From NCBI GenBank assembly GCA_011065235.1, contig JAAKFB010000106.1:1-6394 (forward strand): 6,394 nucleotides of DNA, read 5' to 3'. Position 1 is the first letter of the stretch. The number at the start of each line of letters is the position of its first letter. Made by a program: the position numbers and the translations under genes. The stretch comes from Chlamydiota bacterium. Its GTDB lineage: Bacteria > Chlamydiota > Chlamydiia > Chlamydiales > Rhabdochlamydiaceae. The notes beneath the pieces were generated by a model. It was not told the DNA's origin. It made no database searches and saw only the letters and a program-made list of their open reading frames with translations. Positions 1 to 6,252 of this stretch are shown in pieces.

Positions 1-9
1 TTTGCTACT

Positions 10-633
10 TTAAATTCTATACTTATGTTTTAAATAGTTATTGAACAATATTATTTCTACTATTTCGATGATGATGTGTATGCCTGCAATATGGGCTTCT
101 TGAATGTGATCTGAATATTCGAAACCCACAACAAGCCAATCCAGATCTGAGAGGCCTTTGAGTTTGCCTCCTGTTTTGCCGAGAAAGGAGAGGGTTTTGA
201 GCTTTTTTTCTTTGGCGAGGTTAACGGCTTGCAAGAGGTTGGGAGAATTGCCGCTGGTTGTGAGGGCGATGAAGAGATCACCTGGACTGCCGTAGGCTTC
301 GACACCTCGTGCAAAAACGTCTTCAAAGCCGAGATCATTGGCCGTACAGGTGAGATGCCCCGGGCACGAAAGAGCAATTGCAGGAAGGGCGCGCCGTTTA
401 TGGCGAAAAACACCTGTGAGCTCTTCAGCAAAATGCATGGCATCACAGAGACTACCCCCATTGCCCGCAATAATGAGCTTCCCTCCCCCTTCAAAGCAAT
501 CGGCAATGAGGTGAGCAGCGTCTTTGATGAAGGCGAGGGCTTGTGGATCGCGCAAGCACCTAATGGCCCGAATTCCCTCTTCCACTGAGTTCAAAATTTG
601 AGTTTCCATCAATTGTTTATGATAAAGGCTCAT
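10..633 (-). CDS. gmhA: Sedoheptulose-7-phosphate isomerase (phosphoheptose isomerase), SIS domain
   Basis: This 207-residue cytoplasmic enzyme converts sedoheptulose 7-phosphate to D-glycero-D-manno-heptose 7-phosphate, the first step of ADP-heptose synthesis for LPS core. The SIS domain spans about residues 35-195. Visible motifs are GNGGSLCDAMHFAEELTG (58-74), TTSGNSPN (125-132) and SDHIQEAHIAGIH (174-186). These closely match the E. coli GmhA sequence as I recall it. The metal and catalytic positions known from GmhA (E. coli H61, E65, Q172, H180) correspond here to H67, E71, Q178 and H186, all present. Retention of all four favours GmhA over its SIS-family relative DiaA. The protein is about 15 residues longer than E. 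coli GmhA, with a basic C-terminal tail (NNYLKHKYRI). The chosen ATG has no clear Shine-Dalgarno sequence. Met9 is an alternative start but also lacks one. The gene is divergent from the metal ATPase, and no other heptose gene is visible. Confidence 0.93.
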   Translation of the reverse strand: MSLYHKQLMETQILNSVEEGIRAIRCLRDPQALAFIKDAAHLIADCFEGGGKLIIAGNGGSLCDAMHFAEELTGVFRHKRRALPAIALSCPGHLTCTANDLGFEDVFARGVEAYGSPGDLFIALTTSGNSPNLLQAVNLAKEKKLKTLSFLGKTGGKLKGLSDLDWLVVGFEYSDHIQEAHIAGIHIIIEIVEIILFNNYLKHKYRI

Positions 634-638
634 ATATA

Positions 639-668
639 TTGACTCTAGCCTAAAAATTTTTTTAGTAT
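639..668 (+). promoter_or_regulatory. Candidate sigma70-type promoter of the metal ATPase gene
   Basis: TTGACT (639-644, five of six to the -35 consensus) is followed after 18 bp by TAGTAT (663-668, four of six to the -10 consensus). The predicted transcription start is about 675, the A of the ATPase ATG. No Shine-Dalgarno sequence precedes that ATG, so a leaderless transcript would fit. This is inferred from consensus matching only. Confidence 0.4.
650..665. repeat. A/T palindrome in the divergent gmhA / metal-ATPase gap
   Basis: CTAAAAA and TTTTTAG form a perfect 7-bp inverted repeat around a 2-bp centre. It lies in the 41-bp gap between two divergent genes, inside the spacer and touching the -10 of the candidate ATPase promoter. 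It could be an operator, or simply a bent A-tract that helps promoter melting. It is not GC-rich like the usual ZntR/MerR sites, so I do not assign a regulator. Confidence 0.45.
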
Positions 669-674
669 GCGAAT

Positions 675-2846
675 ATGAGAAAAGAGACTTTCCGTATTCA
701 AGAGCTCGACTGCGCCGAAGAATGCAACTTGCTCAAACGTGCCATGGAAGGACGCCCTGGGATCGAGCGACTTGATTTTGATGTCATCGGTCGAAAGATG
801 CATGTCCGTTATGATGAAAATGCGATCGACTCAGAAAAAATTTTAATGATGATTCGCTCGACGGGGATGCAAGCGAGCCTTCAAGAAGCCAAAGAAGAGA
901 AGCACACTTTTTGGCAAAAAAATGGGCATTTGATTCTCTGTATTGCCAGTGGGATCTTTCTGCTCATTGGCTTCATCCTGAATTTGACTGGCCCTACTTC
1001 TTTTGGCGACGTAGGCGGTTTCGATCCTTCTTATGATTTCCCTCCATTTGGAGTGACGATTTTCTACTTGGGCGCCATCATCACAGGAGGCTGGTTCACT
1101 GCACCTAAAGCCTTAGCAAGCGCTAAGCGTCTCTCCCCCGACATGAATGTTCTCATGTTGGTGGCCGTCATCGGTGCAATCGCAATTGGGCAGGTGTTTG
1201 AAGGGGCCGCTGTGATCTTTCTGTTTTCGGTCGCTTTGCTTCTCGAGAGTTGGAGCGTTGATCGGGCACGCAGGGCAATCAGCAAGCTTATGGATCTATC
1301 TCCGACGCTCGCACGGGTGATGATCAATGGGGAGCTTATCGAGAAGAAGGTCGAAGGGATCTCGATTGGAGAAAAACTTCTGGTGCGCCCAGGAGAGAAA
1401 ATTCCTCTCGATGGAGAGGTTGTTGGAGGCTCATCCACTGTCAATCAGGCTCCGATCACGGGCGAGTCGATGCCTGTCCCCAAAAATGCGGGCGACACGG
1501 TTTTCGCTGGAACCATCAATGAGGATGGCGCTTTAGAGATGCAGGTCACCAAAGGGGCCAATGACACCACACTTGCGCGGATCATCCAAATGGTTCAAGA
1601 CGCCCGGATGCGACGGGCAAAAAGTGAAAAGTGGGTCGATCAGTTCTCACGCGTTTACACGCCCATCATGATGAGTTTAGCTGTGGGTGTAGCGCTTATC
1701 CCTCCCCTCTTTTTTGGCGAGCCTTGGCTCGAATGGACTTATCGAGGTCTTGTGATGCTCGTAATTGCGTGTCCGTGTGCCCTTGTGATCTCCACCCCGG
1801 TGAGTATTGTCTCTGCTCTGACGAGTGCAGCTAGAGCAGGTATTCTCATCAAGGGAGGCGTCTATTTGGAAGCGGTGGGGAAATTAGATGCGATTGCCTT
1901 TGACAAAACCGGAACGGTGACGATTGGCAAGCCGCAAGTGCAAAAAATCGTTCCTCTCAATCAACACACAGAAGACGATTTGCTCGAAATCGCCGCCACA
2001 CTCGAGATGTCCAGTGAGCATCCCCTTGGGCGAGCGATCATCGAAAAAGCTGCAGAAAGAGGGATCAAACCGACTCTTGCGCAGGATTTTCAGATTTTTA
2101 AGGGTCTCGGTGCAGAAGCGACGATCGATGGGGAGCGGTACTGGATTGGAAGTCACCGCTTCATGCATGAGCACGAGCGCAAAGAAACTCCCGAGGCACA
2201 CGATGCCGCTCTCGAAATGGAAGATGCCGGGCACTCGGTAGTCGCAATTGGGGATTTCACACACATTTGTGGACTACTCAGTGTCGCTGACGAGCCTAGG
2301 CCCTACATCCGCGCAACTCTCTCTGCGATCAAAGAGCTCGGCATCAAAAAAATGATCATGCTCACAGGAGATAATCAAAAAACTGCAGAGTCGCTTGCGA
2401 AGGAAGTGGGACTCGAGCACTTTCTTGCCGAGCTTCTTCCTGAAGACAAGGTCCATGCAATTGAAAAGCTCAAAGCAGAGCACGCCGTTGTTGCCATGGT
2501 CGGAGATGGCGTCAATGATGCACCTGCGATGGCGGCAAGCTCTTTTGGAATCGCGATGGGAGCGATGGGAACTGACGCGGCTTTTGAGACGGCAGATATC
2601 GTTCTCATGACCGACAATTTGGCGCAAGTACCTTGGCTCATCCGCCATGCGCGGCGCGCCTTAAAAATTATCAAAGAGAATATCTTTTTTGCTCTCGGTG
2701 TCAAAGCCCTTTTCATCCTACTTGCTCTGTTTGGATGGGCCACTCTTTGGATGGCGATTGCTGCCGATACAGGAGCTTCTCTCTTGGTCGTCTTCAACGG
2801 CCTGCGACTGCTTAGGAAAAAGGAATGGAAGTTCACGGGAAAATAG
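675..2846 (+). CDS. zntA: P1B-type heavy-metal-exporting ATPase (Zn/Cd/Pb class, ZntA/CadA-like)
   Basis: This 723-residue inner-membrane pump uses ATP to export divalent soft metals. An N-terminal heavy-metal-associated domain (about 3-68) carries D12-C-A-E-E-C17. Predicted membrane helices lie near 86-104, 125-142, 157-173, 176-191, 330-347, 356-380, 670-686 and 689-708. The P-type signatures are complete: TGES (262-265), CPC (366-368) in helix 6, DKTGT with phosphorylated D410, SEHP (447-450), TGDN (564-567) and GDGVND (610-615). K677 in helix 7 and D698 in helix 8 (ADTGASLLVV) match the pair that marks the Zn/Cd/Pb subclass (E. coli ZntA K693/D714) and argue against copper. The loop between helices 1 and 2 looks rather long and is rich in F, G and D. 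An in-frame stop at 663-665 makes this ATG the only plausible start. The last 22 bp overlap the amidohydrolase gene. The exact metal cannot be read from sequence. Confidence 0.93.
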   Translation: MRKETFRIQELDCAEECNLLKRAMEGRPGIERLDFDVIGRKMHVRYDENAIDSEKILMMIRSTGMQASLQEAKEEKHTFWQKNGHLILCIASGIFLLIGFILNLTGPTSFGDVGGFDPSYDFPPFGVTIFYLGAIITGGWFTAPKALASAKRLSPDMNVLMLVAVIGAIAIGQVFEGAAVIFLFSVALLLESWSVDRARRAISKLMDLSPTLARVMINGELIEKKVEGISIGEKLLVRPGEKIPLDGEVVGGSSTVNQAPITGESMPVPKNAGDTVFAGTINEDGALEMQVTKGANDTTLARIIQMVQDARMRRAKSEKWVDQFSRVYTPIMMSLAVGVALIPPLFFGEPWLEWTYRGLVMLVIACPCALVISTPVSIVSALTSAARAGILIKGGVYLEAVGKLDAIAFDKTGTVTIGKPQVQKIVPLNQHTEDDLLEIAATLEMSSEHPLGRAIIEKAAERGIKPTLAQDFQIFKGLGAEATIDGERYWIGSHRFMHEHERKETPEAHDAALEMEDAGHSVVAIGDFTHICGLLSVADEPRPYIRATLSAIKELGIKKMIMLTGDNQKTAESLAKEVGLEHFLAELLPEDKVHAIEKLKAEHAVVAMVGDGVNDAPAMAASSFGIAMGAMGTDAAFETADIVLMTDNLAQVPWLIRHARRALKIIKENIFFALGVKALFILLALFGWATLWMAIAADTGASLLVVFNGLRLLRKKEWKFTGK
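2813..2827 (+). promoter_or_regulatory. Ribosome binding site and start of the amidohydrolase gene inside the ATPase gene
   Basis: TAGGA (2813-2817) lies 7 nt before the ATG at 2825, and a second AAGGA directly abuts it. Both sit within the last codons of the ATPase gene. This supports the chosen start and suggests translational coupling. Confidence 0.55.
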
Positions 2847-4057
2847 TCGACATCCACAATCGGGAGATTTTCCCCGCTGTCATCACAGCTGAAAACGGGA
2901 TCATCACACGCATTGAACGCAATAGCCACCGCGGTAAGCATTTCATTATGCCCGGCCTTATTGATGCCCATGTCCATCTCGAAAGCTGTTTCCTTCCCCC
3001 CAGTGAGTTTGCCCGCATGACCGTGCGTCATGGTTCTGTTGCCGCTGTCATCGATACAGGTGCTATGGCAAAAGCGCTTGGGATTTCAGGAGTGGAATAC
3101 CTTGTCGGCAATGCGCAAAAAACCCCCTTCAAGTTCTCATTTGCAGCCCCCACATCTCTCCCTGAGGGTGAAATTGACGAACTTCTCGCACAATCTCCAT
3201 TTGTTTCACTTGGCGAAGTGAAATCCACAGAAGATCCGATTCACATTGCCAAAAAATACGAAAAACGGGTCGACGGGCACCTCTCAGATATATTTGGAGA
3301 AAATCTGAAAGCGTTTCATGATGCGGGAATCGAGAGCGATCATGGGTGCAACACCCTCTCTGCAGCGCGCGAAAGACATGCTCTGGGGATGAAACTTCTC
3401 ATTGATGAAGGGGCTTTAAATTCCCTCTTTCCTATCATGCAAGAATCCCCTGAAAACTGCCTCTTCTGCCGCGACTATCTCCAGCCCGATCAATTGCTTG
3501 TCGGCCACATGAATCTTCTTGTCAGAAAAGCGATCCAAAAGGGAATGGATCCGATCGATGCGATCAAAATTGGCTCGCAGAATGCAGTCGAACATTACAA
3601 ACTCGATGTCGGCCTTTTACGCGTTGGAGACCCAGCAGATTTCATCATGGTGGAAAACCTCGAGTCGCTCCGTGTGCTCGAGACCTACATCGATGGACGC
3701 TGCGTGTTCAAAGAGACTAATCTCATCTCTCGCATTGAGCCGCGCGCGGTCCACCGCAAAGTCCCCGTTGCCACTATTGAAGAAGATCCCCGTGTAAAAG
3801 GGGCGATCGGCTTGAGCACAGCAGAGGGGATCATTGCCGTAGGGAAAGACGATGTCCAACTACTCGTACAAGCTTTGGAAAAGGGGGGTCTTGGCATCTG
3901 CTATGAAGGGAAACTCGATCTCTTGCCCCTTCCCATCGGAGGGCTCTTTTCAAATCTCGAGGGAGAAGAGGTAGCGATCCGCTATAGCAATCTCAATGAA
4001 ATTGCCAAAACGCGCGGTGCTTCTTTCACGGAACGATTTTTCCATCATCCAAATTGA
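2825..4057 (+). CDS. Compact adenine-deaminase-like metal-dependent amidohydrolase
   Basis: This 410-residue protein resembles adenine deaminase (adenine to hypoxanthine plus ammonia) but is well short of the usual 550-590. The amidohydrolase barrel begins at PGLIDAHVHLES (43-54), giving H49 and H51. Other first-site residues are present: E131 (SLGEV), H152 (DGH), H173 (SDH) and D217 (CRD). The family DPHE motif is replaced by D77-T-G-A, REGSA by DEGAL (194-198), and HDSH by S331-T-A-E. The link between the barrel and the C-terminal domain is much reduced. LPLPIGGLFS (367-376) identifies the remnant of that C-terminal domain, but the usual final stretch of about 35 residues (LSFLALPVIP-like) is missing. 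The gene is co-directional with the metal ATPase, overlapping it by 22 bp, and its tail overlaps the convergent ABC gene by 32 bp. It could be a streamlined adenine deaminase, a paralogue with another substrate, or a decaying gene. The frame is uninterrupted, so I call it a CDS. Confidence 0.8.
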   Translation: MEVHGKIVDIHNREIFPAVITAENGIITRIERNSHRGKHFIMPGLIDAHVHLESCFLPPSEFARMTVRHGSVAAVIDTGAMAKALGISGVEYLVGNAQKTPFKFSFAAPTSLPEGEIDELLAQSPFVSLGEVKSTEDPIHIAKKYEKRVDGHLSDIFGENLKAFHDAGIESDHGCNTLSAARERHALGMKLLIDEGALNSLFPIMQESPENCLFCRDYLQPDQLLVGHMNLLVRKAIQKGMDPIDAIKIGSQNAVEHYKLDVGLLRVGDPADFIMVENLESLRVLETYIDGRCVFKETNLISRIEPRAVHRKVPVATIEEDPRVKGAIGLSTAEGIIAVGKDDVQLLVQALEKGGLGICYEGKLDLLPLPIGGLFSNLEGEEVAIRYSNLNEIAKTRGASFTERFFHHPN

Positions 4058-4700
4058 TGATCCGATCGGCATAGGAAAAAATCCGTGCATCGTGCGTCAC
4101 AATGATGAGCGCTCTGTTTTTTTCGAGTACTTCGTGGCGGAAAAGCTCCATCACTTTGACACCTGTTTCATGATCGAGGCTGCTGGTCGGTTCATCGCAG
4201 ACGATCAAATTGGGTCCATGGATACAGCTGCGGGCAATAGCTACTCTTTGCTGCTGTCCTCCAGAAAGGCTTCCCGGCAATACATCGAGTTTATCTTCGA
4301 GACCGTAGCGCACCAGAATCTCTCTGGCCATCTGCAGGGCTTCTTCATCCTTCATTCCCGCTAAAAGAAGCGGAATGGCGACATTTTCTGTGGCAGTGAG
4401 CATAGGAATCAAATTGAATGCTTGAAAGACAAAGCCAATGTGTTTGCCACGAAAACGGGTCAACTCTGCGTTGCGCATCTCTTTAAGATTACAATCGAGG
4501 ACGCAACACTCCCCTTCTGTTTGATCGAGGATCCCTGCCAAGATAGAGATCAAGGTCGTCTTACCCGAGCCAGATGGCCCTACGATCATGAGGAGTTCAC
4601 CTGGACGCATTTCGAGATCAATCCCCTTGAGGGCATCGACCCGCGTCGCTCCCTCTCCAAAGACCTTAGTGATTCCTTTGCAAAAAACTGCTGTTTCCAT
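4026..4700 (-). CDS. ABC transporter ATP-binding protein, LolD/MacB-like family
   Basis: This 224-residue ATPase would power a membrane permease at the inner face of the cytoplasmic membrane. All nucleotide-binding motifs are intact: Walker A GPSGSGKTT (41-49), Q-loop Q93 in VFQAFNLIP, signature LSGGQQQRVAIAR (145-157), Walker B LIVCDE (165-170), D-loop SSLD (173-176) and switch H203 in VTHD. The length, the VFQ-FNL-P context and the short end after the LDDGKIV strand fit the LolD/MacB/DevA group. Those work in lipoprotein release, macrolide or peptide export, or glycolipid export. The specific substrate cannot be told without the permease, which is not in this window. The ATG is preceded by AAAGGGG only 2 nt away. 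The 3' end overlaps the tail of the convergent amidohydrolase gene. An insertion sequence begins 115 bp upstream of the start codon. Confidence 0.92.
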   Translation of the reverse strand: METAVFCKGITKVFGEGATRVDALKGIDLEMRPGELLMIVGPSGSGKTTLISILAGILDQTEGECCVLDCNLKEMRNAELTRFRGKHIGFVFQAFNLIPMLTATENVAIPLLLAGMKDEEALQMAREILVRYGLEDKLDVLPGSLSGGQQQRVAIARSCIHGPNLIVCDEPTSSLDHETGVKVMELFRHEVLEKNRALIIVTHDARIFSYADRIINLDDGKIVP

Positions 4701-4707
4701 TACCCCT
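4701..4707 (-). promoter_or_regulatory. Ribosome binding site of the ABC ATPase gene
   Basis: Read on the minus strand, AGGGG (within AAAGGGG) is followed by TA and then the ATG at 4700. The spacing is unusually short, but the protein aligns with its family from this Met, so the start is kept. Confidence 0.55.
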
Positions 4708-4722
4708 TTCTACTCAAAATGG

Positions 4723-4751
4723 AATTTAAGCGCATTACGAACCTATCTCAA
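4723..4751 (-). promoter_or_regulatory. Candidate sigma70-type promoter of the ABC ATPase gene
   Basis: On the minus strand, TTGAGA (4751-4746, five of six to consensus) is followed by a 17-bp spacer and TAAATT (4728-4723, four of six). It lies in the 115 bp between the gene and the insertion sequence and is untouched by the insertion. It would allow the gene to be transcribed without any operon partner further right. Consensus match only. Confidence 0.4.
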
Positions 4752-4810
4752 TAAATTTCCTAAAGGATCTTCTGCGAATTTCGACTCATCTTTTTTGCAA
4801 ATTTTTTTGG

Positions 4811-4815
4811 CAATA
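4811..4815. repeat. Left target-site duplication CAATA
   Basis: CAATA directly abuts the outer end of the left terminal inverted repeat, and the same five bases directly abut the right one. This is the expected footprint of transposition. Confidence 0.7.
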
Positions 4816-4835
4816 TGAGCCAATTGCGAAAGTCT
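4816..4835 (+). repeat. Left terminal inverted repeat of the insertion sequence
   Basis: TGAGCCAATTGCGAAAGTCT. It matches the reverse complement of 6253-6272 at 19 of 20 positions; the mismatch is G versus A at base 13. Pairing fades beyond this point. Confidence 0.88.
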
Positions 4836-4872
4836 GATTCAGTGGTTTTTTTTGAGGTAAACGAGAAAAAAA

Positions 4873-4901
4873 TTTAAGAAAGCAGCGCCCTGCTCTATAA
4901 T
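4873..4901 (+). promoter_or_regulatory. Candidate transposase promoter
   Basis: A perfect TATAAT (4896-4901) lies 17 bp after a weak TTTAAG (4873-4878). The predicted start near 4908 gives a leader of about 29 nt. The spacer contains a small dyad, AGCAG-CGCC-CTGCT (4881-4894). Located within the element, so the promoter travels with it. Confidence 0.5.
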
Positions 4902-4922
4902 GTTGTTTGATTTCAACGACAT

Positions 4923-4929
4923 AGGAGAG
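4923..4929 (+). promoter_or_regulatory. Ribosome binding site of the transposase gene
   Basis: AGGAGAG lies 7 nt before the ATG at 4937, a near-ideal Shine-Dalgarno arrangement that fixes the start. Confidence 0.7.
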
Positions 4930-4936
4930 CAAGGCG

Positions 4937-6082
4937 ATGACTAACTGCCTAAAACGTATATCACACAGACTTCATCAAATTCAACGAACTTTTTTTCCAG
5001 ACCTCAATCATGAGGCAGGTCCCATTCCAGAAACTCTGATCAGGCTCACTTATGTTCTTGAAACGATCCATTCTCAGAAAATTTTCTTGCCTGCACAGAA
5101 CTGGATGGGTCGACCACCCAAATCTCGTCGTGGGATTTTGAATGCCTTTATCGCAAAAGCATTTCTCAATATGCCCACGACAAAACATCTTGTTGAGCGT
5201 CTTCAGTCTGATCAGCACTTAAGACTTATCTGTGGATTTGAAACTCGAAAAAGTGTTCCTAGCGAATCGGTTTTCTCAAGAGTTTTTGCCGAATTTGCTG
5301 AGACAGAATTGCCTGAGTGCATTCATGAGGCTCTTATCAAAAATAGCTGCGCTGAAAAAATTTCAGAGCAGGTATCAAGAGATTCAACAACTATTAAAGC
5401 TCGTGAAAAACCTGAAAAAAAGGCAAATAAAGTGTCGAAATCTCCGAAAAAGCGTAGGGGAAGACCTCGCAAGGGAGAGGCACCTGCAATGAAAAAACCT
5501 ACCCGTGTACAAAAGCAGCTGAATATGACCCTGGAGCAGATGCTGAAAGACCTTCCCATAGCTTGCGATCGGGGATCAAAGAAAAATAGCCAGGGCTATA
5601 TCGAGACTTGGACCGGCTATAAGCTGCACATCGATACAGCGGACAACGGCATCCCAGTGGCAGCAATTCTGACGTCAGCGTCAGTACACGATTCACAAGC
5701 AGCAATTCCGCTGGCGACCATTACCTCTAACCGCACTCACAATTTTTATGACCTAATGGATTCTGCATATGACCAGAAGGAAATAGCTGACTACAGTCGA
5801 AAATTGAACCATGTACCGTTGATCGATGTGAATCCGCGTCGGAATAAAGAGTTAAAGGAGAGCCTAGGATCCGAGAAAAAGGCACGAAAAACCTTGAACT
5901 GGGAGCCTGCCGAAGCAACTCGATACAAGGCACGTAGTGGGGCCGAGCGAACAAACGCTCGGCTGAAGGATGAATTTGGAGGCAGAACTGTTCGAGTAAG
6001 AGGTCCACGCAAGGTGTTCTGTCATTTAATGATTGGGGTGCTGACCCTGACCGCTGACCGGCTGATGCGAATGATTATGTAA
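4937..6082 (+). CDS. IS4/IS5-superfamily DDE transposase with AT-hook-like linker
   Basis: This 381-residue protein is the single gene of the insertion sequence and catalyses its cut and strand transfer. An N-terminal DUF772/InsH-type domain (about 60-135) contains TTKHLVERL, LRLICGFE and VPSESVFSRVFAEFA. The RNase H-fold catalytic domain supplies D149 (SRDST), D275 (LMDSAYD) and E337. The C1 signature Y330-x2-R333-x3-E337-x6-K344 is exact. Between the first Asp and the rest of the domain lies a lysine/arginine-rich linker (about 157-192) with KKRRGRPRK (171-179). This matches an AT-hook core (RGRP), a known minor-groove DNA-binding motif. The ending VRVRGPRKVFCHLMIGVLTLTADRLMRM is typical of the group. 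There is no frameshift or stop, so the enzyme may be active. Promoter and ribosome binding site lie inside the element. Confidence 0.93.
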   Translation: MTNCLKRISHRLHQIQRTFFPDLNHEAGPIPETLIRLTYVLETIHSQKIFLPAQNWMGRPPKSRRGILNAFIAKAFLNMPTTKHLVERLQSDQHLRLICGFETRKSVPSESVFSRVFAEFAETELPECIHEALIKNSCAEKISEQVSRDSTTIKAREKPEKKANKVSKSPKKRRGRPRKGEAPAMKKPTRVQKQLNMTLEQMLKDLPIACDRGSKKNSQGYIETWTGYKLHIDTADNGIPVAAILTSASVHDSQAAIPLATITSNRTHNFYDLMDSAYDQKEIADYSRKLNHVPLIDVNPRRNKELKESLGSEKKARKTLNWEPAEATRYKARSGAERTNARLKDEFGGRTVRVRGPRKVFCHLMIGVLTLTADRLMRMIM

Positions 6083-6252
6083 AAATTGATCGGGAAAGCA
6101 ACTAACACACATAGATAGGCAAAAAAACTTTAACAAGGAGGGAGGCTGCCCTCAAGCAGCAAAATTTCGAAGAAAATAAGGGGTTTTACTGGCCAGTCCC
6201 AAAAAATAGGGATCTGTCTTCATTAAGTGGAGCCTCGAGACAGCCCTAACCG
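6083..6252. other. Non-coding right part of the insertion sequence
   Basis: There is no gene in this stretch. It holds a purine-rich AAGGAGGGAGG (6135-6145) that resembles a strong Shine-Dalgarno but has no ATG, GTG or TTG at a usable distance. It also has a short hairpin GCTGC-CCTCAA-GCAGC (6145-6160), a 10-bp palindrome ACTGGCCAGT (6188-6197), and a larger hairpin at 6208-6247 described separately. Confidence 0.6.
6201..6247 (-). terminator. Inward-facing intrinsic terminator-like hairpin at the right end of the insertion sequence
   Basis: On the minus strand, AGGGCTGTCT (6247-6238) pairs with AGACAG-AT-CCCT (6219-6208, two bases bulged), followed by A and then six T (6206-6201). The 18-nt loop is long for a terminator. 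The orientation would stop transcription entering from the right flank against the transposase. On the plus strand no T run follows, so it is not an obvious transposase terminator. Confidence 0.4.

Noticed and set aside
2375..3031. Long leftward open frame of 218 codons antisense to the ATPase and amidohydrolase genes
   Set aside because: It lies opposite two well-supported genes, has no recognisable domain and low-complexity alanine/serine-rich translation typical of a shadow frame.
4044..4061. Hairpin ATCATC-CAAATT-GATGAT at the convergent gene ends as a bidirectional terminator
   Set aside because: The stem is only 6 bp, A/T-rich, and no T run follows on either strand; it also lies within coding sequence of the ABC ATPase.
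4846..4853. T8 run inside the left end of the insertion sequence as a terminator
   Set aside because: The only preceding dyad is CTGA-T-TCAG, which cannot form a stable hairpin.
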